64,000 nt of DNA from JAWMQL01 sp033283165 (GCA_033283165.1 JAWMQL010000002.1:372001-436000); one strand, 5' to 3'. Shown: positions 52,910-61,368, counted from the first letter of the stretch. The notes: generated by a model from the sequence alone, not told the origin. Translations and numbers: made by a program.

Positions 52910-53818
52910 TTACGCGTGGGCCGGAGCAATGGAACCGGCACAGTGCAGGTCGCGATCCCACGTCAGCCACGGCAGGCCGAGTTCCGCCAGCCAGGTTCGG
53001 CCCTCGTCCCGGGGCTTCAGCAGGGCCACGGTCGCGGCGCCCCCGGCCACCAGGCACTGGGGCGCGGCCACACTGGCGGCGACCAGTCCGGCCACGGGCC
53101 AGCCACTGCGCGGATCGAGAATATGACCGTAACGCCGGCCGTCGAGTTCGATGCAACGCTCGTAATTGCCGCTGCTCGCCAGGGCGCCCGCGCGAAGCTC
53201 GACCCGCGCCGCGGCCCGCTGCGGGTCCGCGGGATCGCGGATGCCCACCTGCCAGGCACTGCCGTCGGCGCGGGGACCGGTCACCGCCATGTCGCCGGCC
53301 AGATCGACCAGCGCGTGGTTCATGCCGTGGCCTGCCAGCACTGCGGCCGCTGCGTCTACCGCGTATTCCTTGCCACAGCCACCGAAGTCCAGTTCCATAC
53401 CCGGCACCGGCAGGTACACGGACTCCGGGTCCCACTGCACCCGGTCCCAGCCCACCAGCGGCAGCAACCCTTCCAGTTCCCGCTGCGCGGGCACCCGACC
53501 CGAGCGAAAATCCCAGGCCCGGCGCAGTACCCCGGAGGTCAGGTCAAACAGTCCGCCGCTCTGCTCCCACAGGGTGTGGGCAAAGTGGAACAGGCCGGCT
53601 GTTTCGGCGTCGATGGCGACCGGTTCACCCCCGCCGGCGGCGCGATTGATAACACTGGTGAGGGAGTCCTCGCGGTAGCGGCTGTACCTGGCCTCCAGCC
53701 GCGCGACCTCGGCCTCGGCAGACGCGATGGCCGCCAGGGCGGCTGGCTCATCATCGCATTCCACGCGGAACCGGCAGGGCCCGCCCAGGGCGTGGAAACG
53801 ATGCTCCAGTCCCCGCAT
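52910..53818 (-). CDS. ApbE-family FAD:protein FMN transferase
   Basis: Attaches FMN to a Thr/Ser of target proteins. Conserved parts: YSRYREDSLTSVINRA, FDLTSGVLRRAWDF, the LDFGGCGKEYAVDAAAAVL block, DLAGDMAVTG, GALASSGNYER and HILDPRSGWPV (metal and FAD sites). It is 302 residues from the ATG at 53818. I see no signal peptide or lipobox, although the enzyme normally works outside the cytoplasm; the open frame upstream to 53863 does not provide one either. It is the last gene of the five-gene cluster, and its start overlaps the DUF3570 3' end region. Confidence 0.9.
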   Translation of the reverse strand: MRGLEHRFHALGGPCRFRVECDDEPAALAAIASAEAEVARLEARYSRYREDSLTSVINRAAGGGEPVAIDAETAGLFHFAHTLWEQSGGLFDLTSGVLRRAWDFRSGRVPAQRELEGLLPLVGWDRVQWDPESVYLPVPGMELDFGGCGKEYAVDAAAAVLAGHGMNHALVDLAGDMAVTGPRADGSAWQVGIRDPADPQRAAARVELRAGALASSGNYERCIELDGRRYGHILDPRSGWPVAGLVAASVAAPQCLVAGGAATVALLKPRDEGRTWLAELGLPWLTWDRDLHCAGSIAPAHA

Positions 53819-53823
53819 GGCAG

Positions 53824-54984
53824 CTACCGGAAGCGGTAGCTCAGGCCGACGCTGCCGCGCCACCAGGCCACCAGGGCCGGCGATTCCTCACCGTCATAGA
53901 GACCGTAGTGTTCGCGGCTGCGGTAGCGCTCGGCAGTCACGTTGAGGGTCCACTGGCCCAGGTCCTGGCGCAGACGCAGGCCGGCAGAAAGCGCCCCAAA
54001 CGCCGACAGGCGGTAGTCGTCCACGTGGTAGCGGTCCGCCAGGTCGACCACATTAGCGAAGAAATCCGCCGCGTCCTGGCTGTAGAAGCGGGCGAAGGGC
54101 ACCAGCTGGGTGCGCGCACCCAGGTTCTGGTGCCAGGCGATGTCCACGGTATGTGAGCGCACACCCCAGTCATCGTCGAAGTAGCGGTAATCCACGTGCA
54201 GGGCCGCATTGGGAGCGGTGAAAAAATGCCGGTAGCCGGTGCTGGCCACCCATTCCCGGCGTTGCCGGGGACGCCGGTCACGGAGTTTGTAGGGGTCTGT
54301 GAGAAAGCCCTCGCGGTAGGTATAGCCGAGACCGAAGCGCAGGATAGCCCGCCTGCTGACGATACGGCTCACCCCGACCCAGGCGGAATAGATGTCTTTC
54401 TCGTCCTTCAGCGTATTGGTGGGTACCGTTCCCCGGGTCGGCTCGATATCATCTCGCGAGAGGCTGACCGCGCCGCTCCAGGTGGTCAGGCCATCGGCAC
54501 TGTTGAAGGACCCGTCCACCGCGATGGCGTCGGATTCGTAGTCATCTTCCTCAGAGCGCGCGTAGTTGAAGCCGGCGTTGCCGCGGTCATAGTAATAGCG
54601 GGTGGTGACGCTGATATCGGTGCGGGTGTCCTCGATGCTGGCGCCGCTCATGATTACCTTGGGGTCGCCACTGGCACTTTCACCCACGAACCAGGGCGAG
54701 GCGCCACTCATGTCCTCCCACTGCACGTCCAGGGCCAGCGACCAGTCCTCCCCCACCGGCGCCAGCAGGTGAAACTGGGCCACGTCGATGTCATAGCGCT
54801 CACTGCTGCCGCCGAAGGTCTTGCTGTCGCGGGTATCGTCTTCCCGGTACTTGCTGTAGCCGAGGCTGAGGGTCGTGGTCTCCGGTTGTGCGTCGGCCCG
54901 GGCCCCCTGACAGGCGGGCAGCATGAGGGCACTGGAGGTGAGGGCCAGCAAGGTCGCGCTGCGCTCCCGCGTGGGACCCGCCAT
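53824..54984 (-). CDS. DUF3570 outer-membrane beta-barrel-like protein
   Basis: 386 residues. A signal peptide ends near ARADA (about 32). The rest alternates aromatic/polar beta strands to a C-terminal SVGLSYRFR, ending in a terminal aromatic-Arg like barrel proteins. Two SGAS motifs stand out: EDMSGASPWFV (about 90-100) and VIMSGASIEDTR (about 110-121). They resemble the SGA(T/S) acceptor of ApbE targets, and I recall both segments as conserved in the family. The role is unknown. It starts one base into the DUF4266 stop. Confidence 0.85.
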   Translation of the reverse strand: MAGPTRERSATLLALTSSALMLPACQGARADAQPETTTLSLGYSKYREDDTRDSKTFGGSSERYDIDVAQFHLLAPVGEDWSLALDVQWEDMSGASPWFVGESASGDPKVIMSGASIEDTRTDISVTTRYYYDRGNAGFNYARSEEDDYESDAIAVDGSFNSADGLTTWSGAVSLSRDDIEPTRGTVPTNTLKDEKDIYSAWVGVSRIVSRRAILRFGLGYTYREGFLTDPYKLRDRRPRQRREWVASTGYRHFFTAPNAALHVDYRYFDDDWGVRSHTVDIAWHQNLGARTQLVPFARFYSQDAADFFANVVDLADRYHVDDYRLSAFGALSAGLRLRQDLGQWTLNVTAERYRSREHYGLYDGEESPALVAWWRGSVGLSYRFR

Positions 54985-55190
54985 CAGTTACAACCGCAGC
55001 CGCCGCCCGCCGCGCCCGCGCCGCCGGAACTCGCTTCCTTGCTGAAGTGGACCTGGTCGCGCAGGCGGGCCTCGAGCAGGTCCGGCTGCCACTGCATCTC
55101 CTCCTGCGCCAGGCTGCCCCGCTCCCAGGGCTGGACAGTTTCACAGCCCGCCAGTCCCAGCAATATGATCAGCCCCAGCACTCTCGACAA
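54984..55190 (-). CDS. DUF4266 small lipoprotein with a Gly/Cys tail
   Basis: 68 residues. The lipobox is LGLAGC (Cys16), followed by VQPWERGSLAQEEMQW, the family hallmark. The tail is HFSKEASSGGAGAAGGGCGCN, with two cysteines at the end. DUF4266, DUF3570, a thioredoxin-like gene and apbE recur as neighbours in proteobacteria, as far as I remember. The tail could bind a metal or form a disulfide handled by the neighbouring TlpA-like protein. Function is unknown. Confidence 0.8.
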   Translation of the reverse strand: MSRVLGLIILLGLAGCETVQPWERGSLAQEEMQWQPDLLEARLRDQVHFSKEASSGGAGAAGGGCGCN

Positions 55191-55193
55191 AGC

Positions 55194-55685
55194 TCACTCC
55201 TCCAGCAGTTTCACTATCTCTGAGCGCAGCCGCGCCCCGTCACCCCGACGAAACCCCCGGTGTACCAGGCGCACCTTGCCATCGCGATCGATAAGGTACC
55301 CGGTGGGCATTCCCAGCACGTCATATGCTTGCGGCGTGACGCCGCCGCCATCCCAGGCCACCGGGTACCCGACCGGCAGCTCCCGCAGGAACGCCAGTGC
55401 ATCCTCGCGGGTTTCATCGACACTCACCGCCAGCACCTCGAAGCCACGGGGAGACAGTTCCTCGTGCAGGTCGTCCAACTGCGGAAACGACACCCGGCAG
55501 GGACCGCACCAGGATGCCCAGAAATCCAGGTACACCACCTTGCCACGCAGGCTGGCCAGGCTCACCCGCGCCGCGCCGTTCTGCAGGACCGGCAAGTCCA
55601 GCGCCGGAGCCGGCTGACCAATACCAGCGCCGACTGCCGCCAGAGGCAGCAGGCACAACACCAGGCCCGGCAGCAAGCGGGGCAT
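55194..55685 (-). CDS. TlpA/ResA-like periplasmic thioredoxin
   Basis: 163 residues. The signal peptide is MPRLLPGLVLCLLPLAAVGAG. The thioredoxin active site is FWASWCGPCRVSFPQL, with a cis-Pro region in VLGMPTGYLIDRDGKV. TlpA-like proteins reduce or deliver to cuproproteins and c-type heme sites in the periplasm. Here it sits between a copper/heme protein and a cysteine-tailed lipoprotein, both sensible clients. It starts on the last base of the upstream gene's stop codon. Confidence 0.9.
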   Translation of the reverse strand: MPRLLPGLVLCLLPLAAVGAGIGQPAPALDLPVLQNGAARVSLASLRGKVVYLDFWASWCGPCRVSFPQLDDLHEELSPRGFEVLAVSVDETREDALAFLRELPVGYPVAWDGGGVTPQAYDVLGMPTGYLIDRDGKVRLVHRGFRRGDGARLRSEIVKLLEE

Positions 55686-58189
55686 CAGCGCTCCACATCC
55701 AGTTGCAGCAGGGTCCAGCTGTTATAGCCGTGGTTGTGCAGGTGGAATTCGATCTCGCTGCCCTCTGCGGCGGCATTCCGGGCCGGAATACGGAGATCGA
55801 AGATTTCCGCCCGGGCCGGAATCGCCACCTCCTGCTCCCAGATAACCTCTCCGGCGAGGCTGACCGCCACGTGGGCGCTGGCCGGCTCCTCGAACGCGAG
55901 GTCAGCATGCCACAGCACCAGGTGCAGGGTATCGCCGGCACGCACATCGGACAGGCTGGGCTGGGCCAGGGACAGGTATTCACAGTAGCCGGTTTCCACT
56001 TCCAGCGCCTCGCCCTCGGGGTACCAGCTGTTGGCCGGACAGTGCAGCGTGTCCGGACGGTGCTGTGGCCAGTTGTCGCCCGCTGCGGTCTGCACGACCC
56101 AGGCCGACGCGTCCAACAGCCGGTTGCGTTCGCCGGACGGGTCGGCCACCACCTCGATCTCCACCGTCTGCTGGATGCCCAGGGCGTGGTGATCTCCGCC
56201 GCGCAGGCTGACCCGCAGGGTGTGCAGGCCAGGTTCGATGTCGTCGGGCAGCTGGTAGTAATACAGGGAATCCCAGGCGGTGAGGTGCCCGGCCTCATCA
56301 TCATCCGTATCGAGATACACACGGTAGTGGCCCTCATAGACACCATCGTGGTCATCCCCCGGGCTGTCGTGCTCACCGCCACCGTGCTGAGCCGGATCCT
56401 CGTGGTCATGCTGACCGGGCTCGTGCAGGCTGAAGTTGTTCAGCAGCAACTGCAGCGGCACCAGGTCGCCCGGAGTGAACTGCTGCCGGTAGGCTGGAGA
56501 CTCCAGGTGGACCGAGGGGCGGTAGCTGTAGTCGGTATCCGCCGCCGGTTGCGTCATTAACACCGACATCAGACACATCTCGTCCTGGGTGTAATCGCCC
56601 CACTCCACGTCGCGAGCGGGCAGTTGTTCGCCGTTTACAAAGGGCTGGTTGGCCTGGCTGTTGTCCCAGTTGCACTCCAGCCGGATGCGGTCGCCGGGGG
56701 AAATCAACACCTCGTTGACGAAGTTGTAGGTGCTCTGCCAGTTGAAATCCCAGTCGCGGATGTCCAGCAGGACCTGCTCCGTGCCGTTGCCCCGCTGCAG
56801 GGTAATCCGGCCGGAGCTGCCCAGGTTGTGCATGTGGATGAAGCCCTGGTGCAACACCCAGGGATCCCGGTTGGTGATGCCCAGCTCGCGACCGAAAATC
56901 GACCCCAGCAGGGCGCCGGGCAGGCTGACCTCGTGGTGCACGTTGGGCTCGCCGGCGGGAATCGGCATACCTCCGGGCGCCAGGAACGCGGGATTGGTCA
57001 CCAGGAACGTCCGGGCCGGCCGCTCGACTTCGGGGGCGGTGGCGACCAGGATCGTGGACTGGTCCGGTTGTGGTTCGGCGGTCAGCGTGTTGTAGTGCAT
57101 CTGCACCAGCAGTACCGAGCCGGGCCGCACCCCGAAACCGGTACCCTCCGGTGCCGGCTCGCGCCCGGCCCCGGGCACCCAGCCGCCTATTTGCCGCGGC
57201 AGCGGCACCCCTCTGGCACTGACGCCACCGGCCCCGAGGCAATACCAGCCTGGCCGGCCATCTTCGCCGCCGGCGGCGTAGTAGTGGTGGGCGTCTTCCG
57301 GTTCGGCTACAGACACGATCACGTGGTGCACTTCTTCCAAACGGTCCGGCAGGACGTCTACCGCGGTTACGTAGGCGAATTCATCCAGCGGCCACTCGAT
57401 CGCGAAACAGCGGTGGTCGTCCGGGCGCAGGGTCGGGGTATAGGCCTGCGGTAGCGGTAACTGCAGGTTGTAGGACCGCTCCGGCGTTCCCTCCGGGACC
57501 GGCGCCTGGTAGGCGGCCTCATCGCCTTCGGGCAGATCGCTCTGCAGCCAGTTGAGCAGTATGTGCCGCTGCTGTGGGTCCAGGGAGCGATCGTGCTGGA
57601 ACGGGGTATAACCCGTCGTCGGGGGCCAGGGCGGCATGGCGCCGGTCTCGATAGCGTACGCTGCGGCGGCGGCCACGCCGACGACACTGTCGTAACTGTC
57701 CAGGGGAAACGGGGCGATCCCCCCCGGCTCATGACAGCCGCCGCATTTTTCCTCGATGATGGCCCGGGCGTCAGCGTGATAGCTGTACCGGGCCGCGACA
57801 TTGACCAGCGGCGCCTGGCCGGGGTCACCTTCGGGTGCCCCGCTCTCCAGCCAGGCCAGTATCATGTCCCGCTCACTGACACCCAGGTCGGCGTACCCGG
57901 CGGGCGGCATGGCGCCGGTTTCCAGCACATAGACCAGCGCGGATTGCTTGCCGTACACCTCGTCGTAGGTGGTCAGGGGGAACGGCGCCTGGCCACCGGG
58001 ACGGTGACAGCTTACGCAGTAACGGTCCAGCAACGGACCCACCGCGTTGTGGTAGGTTACGCTGGCCTCGCTGCTGCCGCCGCCGAGGTCGTCGGGCGTC
58101 GTCGGCGCTGGCCCGCCGCCGCCGGATCCGCCGCCACAGGAGACAAGGGCCAGGCCAGCCACGACCGGGAAGACAAGCCGATTTATCAT
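55685..58189 (-). CDS. Diheme cytochrome c / PHM-like copper monooxygenase lipoprotein
   Basis: 834 residues. Lipobox LVSC at about 18. Two c-type heme sites (CVSCH 58-62, CGGCH 149-153), each followed by a GAMPP Met as probable axial ligand. The second part has the type II copper monooxygenase ligands: HH 288-289, MHYN 365, HMHN 452-454 and Met538 in DEMC. A His/Asp-rich linker (about 589-618) and a beta-rich C-terminal domain follow. I expect an outer-membrane periplasmic oxidoreductase in which the hemes feed electrons to copper. The substrate is unknown. The start is the ATG 58189; the frame upstream is noise. Confidence 0.85.
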   Translation of the reverse strand: MINRLVFPVVAGLALVSCGGGSGGGGPAPTTPDDLGGGSSEASVTYHNAVGPLLDRYCVSCHRPGGQAPFPLTTYDEVYGKQSALVYVLETGAMPPAGYADLGVSERDMILAWLESGAPEGDPGQAPLVNVAARYSYHADARAIIEEKCGGCHEPGGIAPFPLDSYDSVVGVAAAAAYAIETGAMPPWPPTTGYTPFQHDRSLDPQQRHILLNWLQSDLPEGDEAAYQAPVPEGTPERSYNLQLPLPQAYTPTLRPDDHRCFAIEWPLDEFAYVTAVDVLPDRLEEVHHVIVSVAEPEDAHHYYAAGGEDGRPGWYCLGAGGVSARGVPLPRQIGGWVPGAGREPAPEGTGFGVRPGSVLLVQMHYNTLTAEPQPDQSTILVATAPEVERPARTFLVTNPAFLAPGGMPIPAGEPNVHHEVSLPGALLGSIFGRELGITNRDPWVLHQGFIHMHNLGSSGRITLQRGNGTEQVLLDIRDWDFNWQSTYNFVNEVLISPGDRIRLECNWDNSQANQPFVNGEQLPARDVEWGDYTQDEMCLMSVLMTQPAADTDYSYRPSVHLESPAYRQQFTPGDLVPLQLLLNNFSLHEPGQHDHEDPAQHGGGEHDSPGDDHDGVYEGHYRVYLDTDDDEAGHLTAWDSLYYYQLPDDIEPGLHTLRVSLRGGDHHALGIQQTVEIEVVADPSGERNRLLDASAWVVQTAAGDNWPQHRPDTLHCPANSWYPEGEALEVETGYCEYLSLAQPSLSDVRAGDTLHLVLWHADLAFEEPASAHVAVSLAGEVIWEQEVAIPARAEIFDLRIPARNAAAEGSEIEFHLHNHGYNSWTLLQLDVER

Positions 58190-58264
58190 GGGCGCAAGGT
58201 ACCACGCTTTACCGGCGCCGTCAGTGGCCGGGTACGGCAGCACGCGAGGAGCATCCACACAGGC

Positions 58265-58270
58265 TATAAT
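58265..58270 (+). promoter_or_regulatory. Perfect -10 box of the NYN-LOTUS gene
   Basis: TATAAT at 58265-58270 lies 33 nt before the TTG start, with AAGGA in between as ribosome site. The -35 region is poor, so the promoter may be an extended -10 or activator-dependent type. Confidence 0.45.
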
Positions 58271-58303
58271 GGCCTGCTCCATCCACTCGACAAGGACACT
58301 GTC

Positions 58304-59032
58304 TTGCCAAACCCACTCCGGATCGCCCTGCTGATCGACTGCGACAACGTCAGCCACAATGCCATCGAGGGCGTACTCGAGGAACTGGCCAAGTACGGCA
58401 CGGTCAACGTCCGCCACGCCCACGGCGACTGGAACAGCCAGGCACTGTCCGGCTGGCGCGAGCGATTGCACCCGCACGCCATCCGGCCGATGCAGCAATT
58501 CGCTTACACCAAGGGCAAGAACGCCACGGACTCGGCCATGATCATCGATGCCATGGACCTGTTGTACAGCGGCAATATCGACGCCTTCGCCCTGATGACC
58601 AGCGACAGTGACTTCACCCCGCTGGTGCTGCGCATCCTGGAGAGCGGCCGCCCGGTGTACGGGTTTGGCAGTAAAAAGACCCCCCAGCCCTTCGTGGATG
58701 CCTGCTCGCCCTTCATCTACACCGAGAACCTCGCCTCGGCCAAGGCCGACAAGGCAGACGAGCCCGCCCGGCCGAAGAAAAAAGACCAGCGCCTGTTGCG
58801 CCAGGACAGCGCCCTGGTGAGGCTGTTGCGGACCGCGGTGGAACAGACCTCCGACGACGAGGGCTGGGCCCGGCTGGGCCAGGTGGGGCAGTACATTTCC
58901 AACAACAACCCGTCGTTCTCCACCGTGAACTACGGCTACCAGAAGCTCAGCGAGCTGATCCGGGCGACAGAGCTGTTCGATACCCGTCGGGAAGAGGACA
59001 ACCAGCTCTATATCAAGGATGCCCGGGGCTGA
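58304..59032 (+). CDS. NYN-domain ribonuclease-like protein with a C-terminal OST-HTH/LOTUS domain
   Basis: 242 residues. The N-terminal NYN (PIN-like) domain has ALLIDCDNVSHNAIEGVL, KNATDSAMIIDAMDLLYSG and ALMTSDSDFTPLVLRI, with the acidic metal residues in place. A charged linker (about 150-170) leads to a LOTUS/OST-HTH domain (about 172-240) with VGQYISNNNPSFSTVNYGYQ. Start: TTG at 58304, with AAGGA 8 nt upstream. The frame is open for 740 nt more upstream, but that lies antisense to the copper enzyme gene. LOTUS domains bind RNA (G-quadruplex in some cases). Confidence 0.88.
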   Translation: MPNPLRIALLIDCDNVSHNAIEGVLEELAKYGTVNVRHAHGDWNSQALSGWRERLHPHAIRPMQQFAYTKGKNATDSAMIIDAMDLLYSGNIDAFALMTSDSDFTPLVLRILESGRPVYGFGSKKTPQPFVDACSPFIYTENLASAKADKADEPARPKKKDQRLLRQDSALVRLLRTAVEQTSDDEGWARLGQVGQYISNNNPSFSTVNYGYQKLSELIRATELFDTRREEDNQLYIKDARG

Positions 59033-59192
59033 TTCCCGGGCTGGACAGGCGGCCGTCGAGGGCGCATACTTCGACCCCTATGTGTTCATTGTAAACTTCC
59101 TTCCCCTGACCCGACATGCCTTGTAGAATGACGGCCCCTTCCGGGGCGGGCACCCGCTCAGGGCCTCCACCCACACCAGACAGGACAGCGAC

Positions 59193-61340
59193 ATGATCTA
59201 CCAGAGTGACGAACTCTCGATACAACGCCTGGCAGGCGATATCGCCGAGATGAACTTCGACCTGCAGGGCGAATCCGTCAACAAATTCAACCAGGCCACG
59301 GTGCAGAGCCTGACCGCCGCACTGGACGCCCTGGAGGCAGAAGAGGGCATTCGCGGGCTGCTGGTCACCAGCGCCAAGCCGGTATTCATCGTCGGCGCCG
59401 ATATCACCGAGTTTACCGCCCTGTTCGGCTCCTCGGCGGAGGACATCAAGCCCTTCACCGGGGTCAACAACGGCAATTTCAACCGCCTCGCAGCCCTGCC
59501 CTACCCCAGTGCCGTGGCCATCAACGGCTTCGCCATGGGCGGCGGCCTGGAAATCTGCCTGGCCTGCGATTTCCGGGTCATGAGCACTGGCGCGAAGATC
59601 GGCCTGCCCGAGACCAAGCTGGGCATCCTGCCCGGTTGGGGCGGCACCGTGCGCCTGCCGCGCATCATCGGCGTGGACGAGGCCGTGATGTGGATGGCGA
59701 CCGGGCAGGAGCAGAATGCCGACGCGGCACTGAAAGCCGGCGCGGTGGACGCGGTGGCGGCGCCGGAGCAACTGCGCGAGGTAACCCTGGCCACCCTGCA
59801 GCAGGCCATTGACGGCCAGCTTGACTACCAGGCGCGTCGGGCACGCAAACACGGCCCGCTGCCCCTGAACGATACCGAGGCCATGATGTCGTTTTTCACC
59901 ATCAAGGCCATGGTTGGCCAACAGGCGGGCAAGAATTACCCGGCCCCACTGAAGGTGGTGGACGTGATCGAACAGGCCCGGGGTATGAGCCTGGAGGACG
60001 CCCTGCAGGTGGAGGCCCAGGCCTTTGCCGAGCTGGCCACCACCGACGTGGCCGCCGCCCTGGTGGGAGTATTCCTCTCCGACCAGTTGCTGGGTAAGAA
60101 GGCCAAGGGCTGGGAGAAGCAGGCCAGCGGCAAGGTCGAGCGGGCGGCGGTGCTGGGCGCCGGCATCATGGGAGGCGGCATCGCCTACCAGAGCGCCTAC
60201 CGCGGCGTGCCGATCAAGATGAAGGACATCGCCCAGGAGGGCCTGGACCTGGGCCTGGGTGAAGCGAACAAGCTGCTGGCCAAACGCGTCGCACGGGGCC
60301 GCATGACCCCCGAGAAGATGGGCGAGGTGCTGAACAGTATCGACCCCATGCTGGACTACGACCGCTTCGACAAGGTGGACATCGTGGTGGAAGCCGTGGT
60401 CGAGAACCCGAAGGTCAAGCATGCGGTGCTGGCCGAGACCGAACAGCAGATCCGGGAGGACGCCATTCTGGCGTCCAACACCTCCACCATTTCCATCAGC
60501 TACCTGGCCGAGGCGCTCGAGCGGCCGGAAAACTTCTGCGGCATGCACTTCTTCAACCCGGTGCACGCGATGCCGCTGGTAGAAGTCATCCGCGGCGAGA
60601 AAAGCTCCGACGAGGCCATTGCCCGCACCGTGGCCTACGCCAACAAGCTGGGCAAGAAGGCCGTGGTGGTCCAGGACTGCCCGGGGTTCCTGGTGAACCG
60701 GGTGCTGTTCCCCTACTTCGGTGGCTTCAACATGCTGCTGCGCGATGGCGCCGACTTCCAGGTGGTGGACAAGACCATGGAGCGCTGGGGCTGGCCCATG
60801 GGCCCGGCCTACCTGATGGACGTGGTCGGCATCGACACCGGCGTACACGCCGCCAGCGTCATGGCCGAGGGCTTCCCGGATCGCATGCAGCCGGATTTCA
60901 AGAGCGCCACCGAGGTGATGTTCGAGCTGGGGCGTTACGGCCAGAAGAACGGCAAGGGCTTTTACGAATACGTTGATGACAAGCGCGGCAAGCCGCAGAA
61001 AACCGTCAACGAGGATGTCTACGACATGATCGCCGACGTGGTGGGTGACCGCACCGAGTTCGAACGGGAGGACATCATCGCCCGCATGATGCTGCCGATG
61101 GCGATCGAGATGGCCCGCTGCCTGGAGGAAGGCATCGTGGAGACCGCCGCCGAGGCTGACCTGGCGCTGCTGTACGGGGTCGGTTTCCCACCCTTCCGCG
61201 GCGGCATCTTCCGCTGGATGGATACCGTGGGCCTGGCCCACATCGCCGAGGCCTCCGCGAAATTCGCGCACCTGGGCAAGGCCTACGAGTTGACCGAACA
61301 CATGCAGGACATGCTGGCCAACGGCAAAACCTACTATTGA
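59193..61340 (+). CDS. fadB: Fatty acid oxidation complex alpha subunit
   Basis: Trifunctional beta-oxidation enzyme. Enoyl-CoA hydratase domain (about 1-190) with IVGADITEFTALFG and NGFAMGGGLEICLACDFRVM. The hydroxyacyl-CoA dehydrogenase domain follows (about 310-620) with the Rossmann GAGIMGGGIAYQSA, then SNTSTISI, FFNPVHAMPLVEVI and the C-terminal GFPPFRGG. At 715 residues it has the normal FadB length. fadA follows after 28 nt. Confidence 0.97.
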   Translation: MIYQSDELSIQRLAGDIAEMNFDLQGESVNKFNQATVQSLTAALDALEAEEGIRGLLVTSAKPVFIVGADITEFTALFGSSAEDIKPFTGVNNGNFNRLAALPYPSAVAINGFAMGGGLEICLACDFRVMSTGAKIGLPETKLGILPGWGGTVRLPRIIGVDEAVMWMATGQEQNADAALKAGAVDAVAAPEQLREVTLATLQQAIDGQLDYQARRARKHGPLPLNDTEAMMSFFTIKAMVGQQAGKNYPAPLKVVDVIEQARGMSLEDALQVEAQAFAELATTDVAAALVGVFLSDQLLGKKAKGWEKQASGKVERAAVLGAGIMGGGIAYQSAYRGVPIKMKDIAQEGLDLGLGEANKLLAKRVARGRMTPEKMGEVLNSIDPMLDYDRFDKVDIVVEAVVENPKVKHAVLAETEQQIREDAILASNTSTISISYLAEALERPENFCGMHFFNPVHAMPLVEVIRGEKSSDEAIARTVAYANKLGKKAVVVQDCPGFLVNRVLFPYFGGFNMLLRDGADFQVVDKTMERWGWPMGPAYLMDVVGIDTGVHAASVMAEGFPDRMQPDFKSATEVMFELGRYGQKNGKGFYEYVDDKRGKPQKTVNEDVYDMIADVVGDRTEFEREDIIARMMLPMAIEMARCLEEGIVETAAEADLALLYGVGFPPFRGGIFRWMDTVGLAHIAEASAKFAHLGKAYELTEHMQDMLANGKTYY

Positions 61341-61368
61341 GCAACGGGTGTAACAGAGGAGAAATACG

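Noticed and set aside
55414..57242. Open frames on the minus strand in other registers of the copper monooxygenase gene
   Set aside because: They are Arg/Gly-rich shifted readings of the same gene; the CXXCH and His-Met ligand pattern is found only in the 55685-58189 frame.
57563..58303. A 489-residue version of the NYN-LOTUS protein starting at 57563
   Set aside because: The extra 247 residues are antisense to the copper enzyme gene and have no domain. The TTG at 58304 has a ribosome site and starts the NYN fold.
59033..59192. FadR or PsrA operator before fadB
   Set aside because: GTTCATTGTAAAC looks slightly palindromic, but it does not match the FadR or PsrA consensus well enough to list as a site.
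59013..61301. 762-residue open frame on the minus strand opposite fadB
   Set aside because: It mirrors fadB in a GC-rich region. It is rich in Gly/His/Gln/Val with no domain pattern, while the plus strand has a complete, recognisable FadB.
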